Positions 26,143-34,640 of a stretch of 64,000 bases of DNA are shown here, piece after piece. The notes under the pieces are model-generated. The model saw nothing but the letters and a program-made list of their open reading frames with translations. It was not told where the DNA came from and did no database searches. The position numbers and the translations under genes are program-made. Numbering within the stretch: position 1 is the first letter of the stretch; each line of letters opens with the position of its first letter. The DNA is from an uncultured Clostridia bacterium (GTDB lineage: Bacteria > Bacillota > Clostridia > Christensenellales > CALVMC01): positions 1-64,000 of the forward strand of contig CALVMC010000007.1 of assembly GCA_944342015.1 (NCBI GenBank), in the 5' to 3' direction.

Positions 26143-26264
26143 AGTTCGCATAAGCGAACTGAATGGGTTATAAAATAAAAACAGGGATTTATTTTTTTAA
26201 GACATAGTTCGCTTATACGAACCAAAAAAGAAATTTTTTTGAAACAAAGTTCGTCTATGCGAAC
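26143..26264 (+). promoter_or_regulatory. Three repeats of a palindromic operator before feoA
   Basis: Copies lie at 26143-26160 (AGTTCGCATAAGCGAACT), 26206-26222 (AGTTCGCTTATACGAAC) and 26248-26264 (AGTTCGTCTATGCGAAC). The shared pattern is GTTCG-N6-CGAAC. Centres are about 62.5 and 42 bases apart, close to six and four helical turns, so all three would face the same side of the DNA. The first begins at the predicted transcription start. They most likely bind a metal-responsive repressor, but the motif is unlike the AT-rich Fur box and I cannot name the protein. Confidence 0.7.
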
Positions 26265-26275
26265 AAAGGAGATTT

Positions 26276-26491
26276 ATGATGGCATTGGCATTTGCTCCCT
26301 ACGGCAGGAAAGTAACAGTTAAAAACATTTACGCCGATGAAAAAACAAAGAAACATTTAGGGAATCTCGGAATTTTAATCGGTAGCGTACTTACGAGTTA
26401 TTCCGACGGAAAAGGCGATGTAATCGTCAAAGTAAAGGACGGAAAACTTGCAATAAACAAAGCTTTGGCAATGAAAATTATTGTAGCATAA
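26276..26491 (+). CDS. feoA: FeoA-domain protein, first copy
   Basis: A 71-residue SH3-like FeoA protein (VTVKNIYADEKTKKHLGNLG, then LTSYSDGKGDVIVKVKDGKLAINKALAMKI). FeoA proteins assist the FeoB ferrous-iron transporter, probably by binding its cytoplasmic part. Two ATGs lie in tandem; AAAGGAG is four bases before the first and seven before the second, so the second may be used. First gene of the operon, directly behind the third palindrome. Confidence 0.88.
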   Translation: MMALAFAPYGRKVTVKNIYADEKTKKHLGNLGILIGSVLTSYSDGKGDVIVKVKDGKLAINKALAMKIIVA

Positions 26492-26501
26492 AGGAGGTTA
26501 T

Positions 26502-26735
26502 ATGTTGGTAAAGTTAAACGAATTTATCCCTGAGCAGTCGGGCGTTGTAAAAAAAATACAAGCCGAAGGCAAAATCAGACGAAGACTTTTCGATATGGGA
26601 ATAACTCCGGGAGCGGTAATAGTTATGAGAAAGACTGCACCCTTAGGAGATCCTATCGAAGTTAATTTGAGGGGATACGAGCTTTCGCTCAGAAAAAGCG
26701 AAGCAGAATGTGTAGTAATGGAGGTGGAAAAATGA
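26502..26735 (+). CDS. feoA: FeoA-domain protein, second copy
   Basis: A 77-residue FeoA protein with the usual pattern RRRLFDMGITPGAVIVMRKTAPLGDPIEVNLRGYELSLRKSEA in shortened SH3 form. It is only ten bases after the first copy with AAGGAGG before its ATG, and it overlaps feoB by four bases (ATGA). Two different feoA genes before feoB are common in Clostridia; this copy is the closer match to classical FeoA. Confidence 0.93.
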   Translation: MLVKLNEFIPEQSGVVKKIQAEGKIRRRLFDMGITPGAVIVMRKTAPLGDPIEVNLRGYELSLRKSEAECVVMEVEK

Positions 26736-29020
26736 GATTCGCTCTTGCAGGAAATCCGAACTCGGGAAAAACCACCTTGTTCAACGCTCTTACGGGCAGC
26801 ACTGCCCATGTAGGAAACTGGCCGGGCGTTACCGTAGAGAAAAAATCCGGTTATTATAAAAAACTCGGTGAAAAAATCGAGATTATAGACTTACCGGGTA
26901 TATATTCTCTTTCGCCGTATACTCCCGAAGAAATCGTTTCGAGAAATTATGTTCTCGAAGAAAAACCCGACTGTATTATCAATATAGTAGATTCGACCAA
27001 TTTATTGAGAAATTTATATCTCACCACTCAGCTTAACGAACTCGATATTCCCATGATAGTCGCACTTAATATGAGCGATGTATCAGAAAAAAACGGCGAC
27101 TTCATAGATGCGGAAAAACTTTCCGAAGAGTTGAATGTTAAAGCCGTTAAAATAAGCGCATTAAAAGGGTCGAATATCAAAGAGCTTATGGAAGAAGCTT
27201 TAAAATGCGCAAAAGAGCCGAAAAAGGGGGTTTGCGTCGTAAATGACGGTGCCCTTAAAGGTATCTATAAAGAAGTTTACGGACTTTATGAAAAAGAGAA
27301 TATCGAAAACCCCGTATTTCATACCGTGAAAATGATCGAAGGGGACAGCTTGGAAACCGAGAAATTCCCCGATATAGAAAAAAAATGTTCTGAGTTAAAA
27401 GAGAAAATCGATACGGGCGATTTCGAAGGCGATTTCGAAGGAGTGGTAGCCGATCTTCGTTATAAATACATAGATAAGCACTACGAACCCTCTCTTAAAA
27501 AATCAAATAAAATGCAGGGTATGACTAAAAGCGATAAAGCCGATAAAGTGCTTACTCATAAAATCTGGGGTATTCCGATATTCCTTCTTATTATGTTTGC
27601 GGTGTTCCATTTGACTTTCAGTGAAAATTTGCTTTTTATAGGATATTTTATTCCTGAGGGAAGTTTCGATATTCCGATTTTAGGAACGGACGCAATTAAT
27701 TCGCCCGGTGTGATTCTTTTTAATATCGTTGACTGGATAACTTCTTCGATAACCGAAGCAGTCGGCGGTGCGATGCCTGAGGGAACATGGTACACAAGTC
27801 TTATATGCGACGGACTTTTAAGCGGTGTTTTTTCGGTGCTATCCTTTATACCGCAGATACTCGTTCTTTTCTTGTTCCTTTCAATTCTCGAAGACAGCGG
27901 GTATATGGCAAGAGTTGCTTTCATTATGGACAGAGCGTTCAGAAAATTCGGGCTTTCGGGTAAGGCTTTTATGCCCCTTCTTATGTGTTTCGGCTGTGCA
28001 GTACCCGGTATTATGGCAACGAGAACCCTCGAAAACGAAGGAGAACGCAAAAGAGCCATTTGTATAGCGCCTTTCTTCTCGTGCGGAGCAAAGCTTCCTA
28101 TCTGGGCGGCTTTTGCAGGAGTGTTTGCGCAAGTTTATTCAGGACTTAATGCCGAACTTATAGTCTTTTCCATGTACTTAATCGGTATCGTTGTTGCAAT
28201 TATCGGTGCGCTGATTTTAAAATTGACTGCCGCAAAAGGGGAGACTCCGCCTTTTATTATGGAACTTCCTAACTATCATGCACCGCAGTTCAAAAATCTT
28301 ATGCTGCACCTTTGGGATAAACTTAAACATTATATTTACAGAGCCGCAACTATAATTGCAGGCGCCGTCGTGATAATTTGGTTTTTGAGTTCCTTTAACT
28401 TCGAATGGCAGTTTGTGGAAGACAGCGGACAAAGTATATTAGGGTCAATAGCAAAATTGTTTACCTGGGTATTCGTTCCTTTGGGCTTTGCCATGGGCGA
28501 CGACGGCTGGAAATTCGTTGTTGCGGCAATTACGGGACTTATCGCAAAAGAAATGGTTGTATCCACTCTCGGCGTATTTTCCGGTCTTGAAGAAGACGCC
28601 TTGGAAATGGAAGCTTCCGATATAGTTTCAACTCCGCTCGGTATTATGATGACGGGTATAGGCGGCGGAGTGCTCGGAGGCGTCGATATAGCGATACCCG
28701 CAATGTTCTCGTTTATGTGCTTTAACCTTTTATCGGTGCCTTGTATGGCTGCTGTTGCGGCGGCAAGCGGTGAACTTAATTCCAAAAAGAAACTATGGAC
28801 GGCGATAGCCTTCTGGATGCTTACGGCTTATTTGGTTTCGCTGTTTGTATTCTGGTTCGGAGTGCTGGCTACCGTGCTTTGGTGGGCTGCGCTTATAGTA
28901 GGACTTGTAATAGTTGCGGTTGTTGTGACTTTAGTTGTTCTTTCAACTAAGCATATCATTAAAATGCCTAAATTCGAGTTTTTAAAAAAATTAAAAAAGA
29001 ACTCTAAAAAAAGTTCTTAG
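26732..29020 (+). CDS. feoB: Ferrous iron transporter FeoB
   Basis: A 762-residue inner-membrane Fe2+ transporter. The N-terminal GTPase domain has GNPNSGKTT, DLPGIYSL and NMSD, followed by a guanine-dissociation-inhibitor-like helical region to ~250. The C-terminal half has two gate repeats, each with a conserved cysteine: LMCFGCAVPGIMATR and PFFSCGAKLPIWAAF. The ATG at 26732 overlaps the feoA stop; a longer in-frame start at 26708 would lie inside feoA. AGGTGG is upstream. Regulation is presumably by iron through the operators at 26143-26264. Confidence 0.97.
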   Translation: MRFALAGNPNSGKTTLFNALTGSTAHVGNWPGVTVEKKSGYYKKLGEKIEIIDLPGIYSLSPYTPEEIVSRNYVLEEKPDCIINIVDSTNLLRNLYLTTQLNELDIPMIVALNMSDVSEKNGDFIDAEKLSEELNVKAVKISALKGSNIKELMEEALKCAKEPKKGVCVVNDGALKGIYKEVYGLYEKENIENPVFHTVKMIEGDSLETEKFPDIEKKCSELKEKIDTGDFEGDFEGVVADLRYKYIDKHYEPSLKKSNKMQGMTKSDKADKVLTHKIWGIPIFLLIMFAVFHLTFSENLLFIGYFIPEGSFDIPILGTDAINSPGVILFNIVDWITSSITEAVGGAMPEGTWYTSLICDGLLSGVFSVLSFIPQILVLFLFLSILEDSGYMARVAFIMDRAFRKFGLSGKAFMPLLMCFGCAVPGIMATRTLENEGERKRAICIAPFFSCGAKLPIWAAFAGVFAQVYSGLNAELIVFSMYLIGIVVAIIGALILKLTAAKGETPPFIMELPNYHAPQFKNLMLHLWDKLKHYIYRAATIIAGAVVIIWFLSSFNFEWQFVEDSGQSILGSIAKLFTWVFVPLGFAMGDDGWKFVVAAITGLIAKEMVVSTLGVFSGLEEDALEMEASDIVSTPLGIMMTGIGGGVLGGVDIAIPAMFSFMCFNLLSVPCMAAVAAASGELNSKKKLWTAIAFWMLTAYLVSLFVFWFGVLATVLWWAALIVGLVIVAVVVTLVVLSTKHIIKMPKFEFLKKLKKNSKKSS

Positions 29021-29076
29021 TTTAATTAAAATTATATTTAATCCTTACATTGTTATAAATTTAAGGAAGGGATAAA

Positions 29077-29298
29077 ATGAAAGCATTGGAAATAATAATT
29101 ATAATTTTTGCAGTAATTCTGGTTCTGTTTACGATAATATTCAATATCGTTAGAAGGAAAAAAGGAAAAGGCTGCGGATGTATGTCTCAAAAAGATAACG
29201 AAAAAAGTCAAGACAAAAAGAATTGTTCGGCTTGTCCTTATTGCGATTGCTGCGCAAAAAATAAAAATTCAAATAACGCAAATTCCGATAAAACATAA
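29077..29298 (+). CDS. FeoB-associated Cys-rich membrane protein
   Basis: A 73-residue protein: one N-terminal membrane helix (ALEIIIIIFAVILVLFTIIF), a basic stop-transfer segment (RRKKGKG), then a cytoplasmic tail with clustered cysteines (CGCMS, CSACPYCDCC) that could bind Fe2+ or zinc. Small proteins of this type regularly follow feoB in Firmicutes and may deliver or sense iron at the transporter. AAGGAAGGG precedes the ATG. Last gene of the feo operon. Confidence 0.85.
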   Translation: MKALEIIIIIFAVILVLFTIIFNIVRRKKGKGCGCMSQKDNEKSQDKKNCSACPYCDCCAKNKNSNNANSDKT

Positions 29299-29310
29299 AT
29301 CCCTAACCGA

Positions 29311-29344
29311 AAAACAGCCGTACATTTGTACGGCTGTTTTTTAT
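29311..29344 (+). terminator. Intrinsic terminator of the feo operon
   Basis: The stem AAAACAGCCGTAC / GTACGGCTGTTTT has a four-base loop and a T tail, 13 bases after the last feo gene. Confidence 0.9.
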
Positions 29345-29408
29345 TTGAATTTAAAAATTGATATATCTTTTATAATCTTCGAGTATGCGATTTTATAGTT
29401 TTATTTAG

Positions 29409-29545
29409 TTTAATTAATCTACAAACTTACAGTTTAATTTTAATTTTAATTTTTATATAATTTAATCAATCCACTAATTTGCAGTTATATTTTAATTTAA
29501 TATAATTTGTTTAATCTGCAAACTCCACTATTGCAATTTCTATTT
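29409..29545. repeat. Degenerate AT-rich tandem repeat
   Basis: The 320-base gene-free stretch 29299-29618 contains the feo terminator and about two and a half loose copies of a ~50-base unit starting TTTAAT(T/C)AATC (29409, 29461, 29510), each with an ACAAACTTACAG-like centre. No gene, promoter or structured RNA is evident. Confidence 0.4.
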
Positions 29546-29618
29546 AAGTTTTATAAAGCTGTCTTTCGGTTCAGTCAATCTTTAAATTTCTATTACATAA
29601 TAATTTCGGTAACTTATT

Positions 29619-31034
29619 TTACCGTATCGTTTCGATTTTGATAAGATTTGTGTTTCCGGTCTGTCCGTTAGGGGAGCCGCCCGTTATTACAATTATATCG
29701 TTCTTTTTTACGAGATTGGATTTTTTAGCGGCTTCGATTGCGTGGTAGAAGAGAACATCGATAGAATTAAACTCTTCGCTCATCATAGGAAGAACCCCCC
29801 ACGACAAAGCGAGTTTTCTCCAAACCTTTTCGTCGGTCGTCATACCGATTATGTTTATGGGCGAGCGGAACCTCGATACCATTCTTGCAGTACCTCCCGT
29901 CCTCGTGCAGGCTACGATAACCTGGGCTTTTATATCTATCGCAACTCCGCAGGTAGAATGAGAAAGTGCGTCTATCGTGTTTTTAATTTTAAATTCGGAA
30001 TTCTTGAATGTATGTTCGTAATTGATATTCTTTTCGGCTTCTTCCGCAATTTTGCTCATTGTCTTTACGGTCAGTACAGGGTATTTTCCGGCAGCCGTTT
30101 CCCCCGACAGCATTATTGCGCTTGTTCCGTCGTATACAGCATTGGCGACATCGGATATTTCCGCTCTTGTAGGGCGGGGATTGTGTATCATGGATTCGAG
30201 CATTTCAGTTGCCGTTATAACTCTTTTGCCTATCATTCTGCAAGTCTGTATAAGATGCTTTTGTATTGCGGGAAGTTCTTCAAACGGAATCTCAACGCCC
30301 ATATCGCCTCTGCCTATCATTATTCCGTCGCTTGCGTCGATTATCTCTTCTATATTGTCAACTCCGCTTCTGTTCTCGATTTTTGCTATAAGGTCGATAT
30401 TTTCTCCTCCGTTTTCCTTTAAGAAATTCCTTACCGCAATAAGGTCTTCTTTTCTCGACACAAAGGAGCAGGCTATAAAATCCACATCGTTTTTTATTCC
30501 GAACAGTATGTCTTTTTTGTCCTGTTCGCTAAGATATATCTGATTAAGTACCTTGCCGGGAAAACTCATACTCTTTCTGTCTGAAAGTTCGCCGCCCGCT
30601 ATAACTTTCGTTACCGCTTCCGTTTTATCTATGCTTAAAACTTCAAGTATTATAAGACCGTTATTTATTAAAACACGGTCGCCTACATTAAGTTCTTTTA
30701 TCATATTTTTATACGATACCGATACTCTGTTTTCGTCCCCTTCGATATCTTCGCTTGTAAGAGAAAATTTAGCTCCGTCCTTTAAATATACCTTGCCGTT
30801 TTTAAATGTTTTTATTCTGTATTCCGGCCCTTTGGTATCGAGCATTATCGGAATGGGAAGATTAAGTTTTTCCCTGACTTTTTTTATAAGATTGATTTTT
30901 TCAAGCTGTTCTTCGTATGTTCCGTGCGAAAAGTTAAGTCTTGCAACATTCATTCCCGCAAGCGCCATATCGGTAAGTATCTTTTCGTCTGTGCAGGCAG
31001 GACCTATCGTACATATTATCTTTGTCTTTTTCAT
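29619..31034 (-). CDS. pyk: Pyruvate kinase
   Basis: A 471-residue glycolytic enzyme converting phosphoenolpyruvate and ADP to pyruvate and ATP. It begins KKTKIICTIGPAC and has LNFSHGTYEE, MLDTKGPEYR, KIENRSGVDN, the active-site region MIGRGDMGVEIPFEELP and TATEMLESMIHNPRPTRAE. It ends after the regulatory C domain and lacks the extra PEP-utilising domain found in many Bacilli. The ATG at 31034, eight bases after GGAGG, is chosen over a start at 31061. Single gene. Confidence 0.96.
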   Translation of the reverse strand: MKKTKIICTIGPACTDEKILTDMALAGMNVARLNFSHGTYEEQLEKINLIKKVREKLNLPIPIMLDTKGPEYRIKTFKNGKVYLKDGAKFSLTSEDIEGDENRVSVSYKNMIKELNVGDRVLINNGLIILEVLSIDKTEAVTKVIAGGELSDRKSMSFPGKVLNQIYLSEQDKKDILFGIKNDVDFIACSFVSRKEDLIAVRNFLKENGGENIDLIAKIENRSGVDNIEEIIDASDGIMIGRGDMGVEIPFEELPAIQKHLIQTCRMIGKRVITATEMLESMIHNPRPTRAEISDVANAVYDGTSAIMLSGETAAGKYPVLTVKTMSKIAEEAEKNINYEHTFKNSEFKIKNTIDALSHSTCGVAIDIKAQVIVACTRTGGTARMVSRFRSPINIIGMTTDEKVWRKLALSWGVLPMMSEEFNSIDVLFYHAIEAAKKSNLVKKNDIIVITGGSPNGQTGNTNLIKIETIR

Positions 31035-31210
31035 TTGCAAAACCTCCGAATATAAAATCATTATTATGATAAAATTTTAACCGTCAAAATGCAAGCATAT
31101 TTTAACGATATCAGACTATTAATTTTATTTATTATTTCCGTTTTTTATAATTTTTTATCTTCTATAAAAAACATATTTAAAGATTAATTCAGTCAGTGCG
31201 GCGTTAAATA

Positions 31211-31237
31211 AAAAAAACCGTACTTTCGTACGGTTAA
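31211..31237 (-). terminator. Intrinsic terminator after the Fur-family gene
   Basis: The stem AACCGTAC / GTACGGTT has a four-base loop and a minus-strand T run, about 20 bases after the stop codon. Confidence 0.8.
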
Positions 31238-31254
31238 AATGCTTTTTTAAAATT

Positions 31255-31617
31255 TCAGTCCTTTTTGCAATCTTTACATAAACACTTGACGGTAAGGTTA
31301 CAGGATATGACTTTGTTACCTTCGCTTTCTATTTTTTTATAATCTATAACCTCTTCGGGTAAATCGAAAACCTTTCCGCAATTTTCACAAATCATATGCG
31401 GGTGTTGACTCGGAGTTTTATCGAATATATCCGAACCGTTGCCTATCGCCACACGGTTTATTATCTTATCGGCAGAAAGTATATTGAGATTTCTGTAAAC
31501 TGTGCCCACGGCTATTTTGGGAAGTCTCTTTTTAGCTTCCATATAAATTTCGTCCGCAGTCATATGTCCTTCGGAATTTTTTAATATGTCTATAATAAGC
31601 TGTTTTTGACGAGTCAT
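31255..31617 (-). CDS. Fur-family metalloregulator (Fur or PerR)
   Basis: A 120-residue protein, slightly short for the family. Winged-helix DNA-binding half (TADEIYMEAKKRLPKIAVGT, VYRNLNIL) and metal-binding half with HPHMICENCGKV and CLCKDC, forming the structural zinc site from two cysteine pairs. Whether it senses iron or peroxide cannot be told from the sequence, but its position next to ferritin and close to rubrerythrin fits either. It starts about 135 bases from the divergent ferritin gene, so it could control both from the AT-rich gap 31618-31753. Confidence 0.92.
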   Translation of the reverse strand: MTRQKQLIIDILKNSEGHMTADEIYMEAKKRLPKIAVGTVYRNLNILSADKIINRVAIGNGSDIFDKTPSQHPHMICENCGKVFDLPEEVIDYKKIESEGNKVISCNLTVKCLCKDCKKD

Positions 31618-31753
31618 AATACCACCTTTTTTCTTACTAATATGATTATATATTTATTATCATCATTTTGTCAATTAAAATTAAGAATTATTATTATTTT
31701 CCTTGATTTTATAAAATTAAAGTTTTATAATTAATCATACGGAGGATTTAATT

Positions 31754-32266
31754 ATGCTTGATAAAAAAATATACGAACTTATTAACGACCAAATCAACAA
31801 GGAACTTTATTCTGCTTACCTTTATCTCGATTTTTCTAATTACTATGAAGAGGCAGGGCTTCAAGGATTTTCCAACTGGTACTATGTTCAGGCTCAGGAA
31901 GAAAGGGATCACGCTATGCTGTTTTTGAAATATCTTCAAAACAACGGGCATAAAATAGTGCTTAAAGAAATTGCTAAACCTGATAAAGAATTAAAAGACA
32001 ATTTCACTCCTTTAAAAGAAGGTTTGAAACACGAACAGTATGTAACCTCTTTAATTAACAATATTTATTCTGCGGCAAACGAAGTAAAAGATTTCAGAAC
32101 CATACAGTTTTTAGATTGGTTTGTGAAAGAACAGGGCGAAGAAGAAACCAACGCCGATAATCTTATAAAGAAAATGGAGCTTTTCGGAAACGACGCAAAA
32201 TCCCTTTATATGCTCGATAACGAACTCAAAGCAAGAGTTTATACCGCACCGTCGCTTGTTTTATAA
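31754..32266 (+). CDS. ftnA: Ferritin (non-haem iron storage)
   Basis: A 170-residue ferritin subunit that oxidises and stores Fe2+ in a 24-mer shell. Ferroxidase ligands are visible in NKELYSAYLYLD (Glu near 17), QAQEERDHAMLF (Glu and His near 50) and KEQGEEETNAD (Glu near 130). No haem-binding methionine motif of bacterioferritin. ACGGAGG precedes the ATG. It pairs functionally with feoB for uptake and with the divergent Fur-family regulator. Confidence 0.95.
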   Translation: MLDKKIYELINDQINKELYSAYLYLDFSNYYEEAGLQGFSNWYYVQAQEERDHAMLFLKYLQNNGHKIVLKEIAKPDKELKDNFTPLKEGLKHEQYVTSLINNIYSAANEVKDFRTIQFLDWFVKEQGEEETNADNLIKKMELFGNDAKSLYMLDNELKARVYTAPSLVL

Positions 32267-32299
32267 CAATTTTACCGAATAAAATTATATGAACATATG

Positions 32300-32337
32300 A
32301 ACAGTCGAAAATATTTCTTATTTTCGACTGTTTTAAT
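32300..32337 (+). terminator. Strong terminator after ferritin
   Basis: A 13-14-base-pair stem (AACAGTCGAAAATA / TATTTTCGACTGTT) with a five-base loop and a T tail. Its 3' arm is the start of the tandem repeats that follow. Confidence 0.85.
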
Positions 32338-32457
32338 CAGAAACCTTAAATGTAAGTTATTTCGGCTTTTTAATTAGTAGTCTCAAATACAAGTTTTTTG
32401 GCTGTTTTAATCAGAAGCCTTAAATGCAAGTTATTTTAGGCTGTTTTATTATTAGCG
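32328..32457 (+). repeat. Degenerate ~38-base tandem repeat
   Basis: Three full units and one partial unit begin at 32328, 32366, 32402 and 32441. Each opens with C-T-G-TTTTAAT-AG or a near match, has a CCTTAAATG(T/C)AAGTTATTT-like middle and ends in GG. The first unit contains the terminator's 3' arm, so the array looks like slippage duplication of terminator plus spacer. Units differ by several bases, so it is old. Confidence 0.6.
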
Positions 32458-32492
32458 TTGACTTAAAGATTTAAAAATGTTAATCTTTCGGT

Positions 32493-33587
32493 ATGGGAAA
32501 AAGTGTAGTAGTAGGGCTTTCGGGCGGAGTGGACAGCGCAGTGTCCGCTTTGCTTTTAAAAGAGCAAGGTTATGACGTAATAGGACTTTTTATGCGCAAC
32601 TGGCACGAAAAGGACGAGAACGGAAGATGTACTTCCGATGACGACCTTCGTGACGCAAGGCAGGTTTGCGCCCTTTTGGATATTCCTTATTATACCGCCG
32701 ATTTCGCTGAGGAATATTACGAAAGGGTTTTTAAAACCTTTCTTTCTGAGTACTCGAAAGGAAGAACGCCTAATCCCGATGTGCTTTGCAATAAGGAAAT
32801 AAAATTCGACGCCTTTTTAAATTACGCTTTAAAAATAGGCGCAGACTTTGTCGCAACGGGACACTACTGCAATGTTTCGCATACAGACGGACACAGACTT
32901 CTTACCGCAAAGGACGAAAACAAAGACCAGACTTATTTTTTAAATCAGCTTACCGAAAAACAGCTTGAAAAGGTTTTGTTTCCGGTAGGGAATCTCATAA
33001 AAAGCGAAGTAAGAGAGATTGCGGAAAAAAGCGGAATACCGGTAAGTCAAAAAAAGGACAGCACGGGAATATGTTTTATAGGGGAGAGAAATTTCAGAAA
33101 ATTTCTTTCGGGATATCTTCCGATGAAAGAAGGGGAAATAAAAACTCTCGACAACCGCACCGTGGGAAAACATAACGGAGTTTTTTATTACACGATAGGA
33201 CAAAGACGGGGACTCGGACTCGGCGGAGATAAGAGCGGGGTAAACGGAAGATGGTTTGTAATAGACAAAGACATTAAAAAGAATATTCTTTATGTAAGTC
33301 ACGGGGACGAGAGCGCACTGTATAAAAAAAGGGCAATAACCGAAGATTTCAGTTTTATAAACAGTGAATATCAAAAAGACGAATTTTCCTGCTTTGCAAG
33401 ACTCAGGCACCGTCAGCCGCTTGTCAAGGCCTATGCGACAAGATACAAAAACGGGTACAGTATAGAGTTCGAAGAAAAGCAACGGGGCATTACTCCCGGT
33501 CAGTATACCGTGCTGTATGTAAAAGATGAAAGGTTCGATAATTTAGTGGTTTTAGGCGGCGGAGTTACCGAAAGAGGGGAAGACTGA
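32493..33587 (+). CDS. mnmA: tRNA-specific 2-thiouridylase MnmA
   Basis: A 364-residue enzyme that thiolates U34 of tRNA-Lys, -Glu and -Gln. The N-terminal PP-loop motif is LSGGVDSAVSALL. The two catalytic cysteines lie in NPDVLCNKEIKF and STGICFIGERNF. The TIGQRRGLGLGG segment and the C-terminal beta barrel follow. There is no clear Shine-Dalgarno before the ATG, unusual for this genome. A cysteine desulfurase partner is not in the window. The 3' end of the gene is part of a 36-base duplication. Confidence 0.96.
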   Translation: MGKSVVVGLSGGVDSAVSALLLKEQGYDVIGLFMRNWHEKDENGRCTSDDDLRDARQVCALLDIPYYTADFAEEYYERVFKTFLSEYSKGRTPNPDVLCNKEIKFDAFLNYALKIGADFVATGHYCNVSHTDGHRLLTAKDENKDQTYFLNQLTEKQLEKVLFPVGNLIKSEVREIAEKSGIPVSQKKDSTGICFIGERNFRKFLSGYLPMKEGEIKTLDNRTVGKHNGVFYYTIGQRRGLGLGGDKSGVNGRWFVIDKDIKKNILYVSHGDESALYKKRAITEDFSFINSEYQKDEFSCFARLRHRQPLVKAYATRYKNGYSIEFEEKQRGITPGQYTVLYVKDERFDNLVVLGGGVTERGED

Positions 33588-33678
33588 TACTGAAAAACTT
33601 AGCATAATAAATTTTTTTACAATGAAAGCGACACAGCCCGATGGAAGACTGATACTGAAAAATTTAGTATAATAAATT
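33578..33678 (+). repeat. Direct duplication of the mnmA tail
   Basis: A 36-base segment covering the last codons and stop of mnmA (33578-33613, GGAAGACTGATACTGAAAAA and onward) recurs at 33643-33678 with two or three differences. It is a local, non-coding duplication with no encoded enzyme. Confidence 0.65.
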
Positions 33679-33695
33679 CATTAAAAATAATTTGC

Positions 33696-33729
33696 ATAAA
33701 AAAACTATTCACGACGAATAGTTTTTTTA
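33696..33729. terminator. Bidirectional terminator
   Basis: AAAAACTATTC and GAATAGTTTTT are separated by ACGAC, with A and T runs on the two sides. It serves the convergent mnmA and membrane-protein genes. Confidence 0.8.
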
Positions 33730-33762
33730 ATTTTAATAAATATTATTTTTTTATCGGTTTAT

Positions 33763-34317
33763 TTAAAAACTACTTAGGTTTTCCTCGGGAGAGGGGTCTA
33801 TTAACATATTATACATTAATATAAAAAATCCTATTACTATTCCGATTGCAAGTACCATTTCCAAAATGCCGATAATAATATCCAAGGCTTTATAGGTTTT
33901 TTCGCTTTCCATTTTTTGAATGTTTTCGTCGGGGACATATTCAACGCCTTCTTCTTTGGCTTTCTTTTTTGCCTTTTTGATTTCGGCTCTTTTAGCAAGG
34001 GTTAAAGCCGTTCCGTAAATAGCCATTTTAAAGGCGGTAAGCGAATATATCGAACAGAATTCCAATGCGGCAAGGAATACAATTATCATAAGAACTCCTA
34101 TTCCGAATAATGACGCAAATTTATTCGTTCCGCCCCCGAGCGAGCCTTCCGTCATAAGAGACGAAAAAAACCAATACTCAATTAAAAAAGCAACCGCCAC
34201 TATTGCAAGCGAAACTAACAAAGTAATCAGTCTTATCCCCACTTTGCCTTTTTCATACATTCGTATACCTAAACGGTGTCTTGAACTTGCGTTGAAAAGC
34301 CAACCTAAAAATTTCAT
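33763..34317 (-). CDS. Membrane protein of unknown function
   Basis: A 184-residue protein with three or four predicted membrane helices (about residues 30-55, 75-110 and 150-175) and a very basic cytoplasmic loop (LAKRAEIKKAKKKAKEEG). No family was recognised. The ATG at 34317 lies behind GGAGGGG; an in-frame TTG at 34329 is less likely. It stands alone between mnmA and a tRNA gene. Confidence 0.65.
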   Translation of the reverse strand: MKFLGWLFNASSRHRLGIRMYEKGKVGIRLITLLVSLAIVAVAFLIEYWFFSSLMTEGSLGGGTNKFASLFGIGVLMIIVFLAALEFCSIYSLTAFKMAIYGTALTLAKRAEIKKAKKKAKEEGVEYVPDENIQKMESEKTYKALDIIIGILEMVLAIGIVIGFFILMYNMLIDPSPEENLSSF

Positions 34318-34414
34318 TTTCCCCTCCAAAAACTTAATTTATCATTTAATGTTCCGTATAATGTATTTTTTTAAAATTATAGCTTTGAAAAATTAGCTTT
34401 TAGCGATTTGATTA

Positions 34415-34491
34415 TGGCGTACCCGAAAGGATTCGAACCTTCCGCCTTCAGAGTCGGAGTCTGACGCTCTATCCAAATGAGCTACGGGTAC
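34415..34491 (-). tRNA. tRNA-Arg (anticodon CCG)
   Basis: A full 77-base cloverleaf on the minus strand: acceptor GTACCCG/CGGGTAC, D-stem GCTC/GAGC, anticodon stem TCAGA/TCTGA with loop CTCCGAC, T-arm with TTCGAAT, discriminator G and encoded CCA. Anticodon CCG reads the arginine codon CGG. Confidence 0.96.
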
Positions 34492-34640
34492 AAATTATTA
34501 GATTATACTTTAAGTATATATTTTTTCAAAACAAATTGCAATATTATATAAATATTTTATTCATATAATCGTTAAAGGGGACATCTATATTATTGACTTA
34601 TTTTTAATGCCGAATTATAATTATCGAAAGGAAATGTTTT

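Noticed and set aside
26143-26264. LexA (SOS) boxes in front of feo
   Set aside because: LexA sites read GAAC-N4-GTTC; here the half-sites are in the opposite order (GTTCG-N6-CGAAC) and the gene behind is iron uptake.
29742-31080. Long plus-strand frames opposite pyruvate kinase (226, 173 and 175 codons)
   Set aside because: They mirror a conserved pyk gene, have low-complexity Ser/Ile/Tyr-rich translations and lack translation signals.
32328-32457. Possible CRISPR array
   Set aside because: Units are degenerate and contiguous, with no constant repeat alternating with unique spacers and no cas gene in the window.
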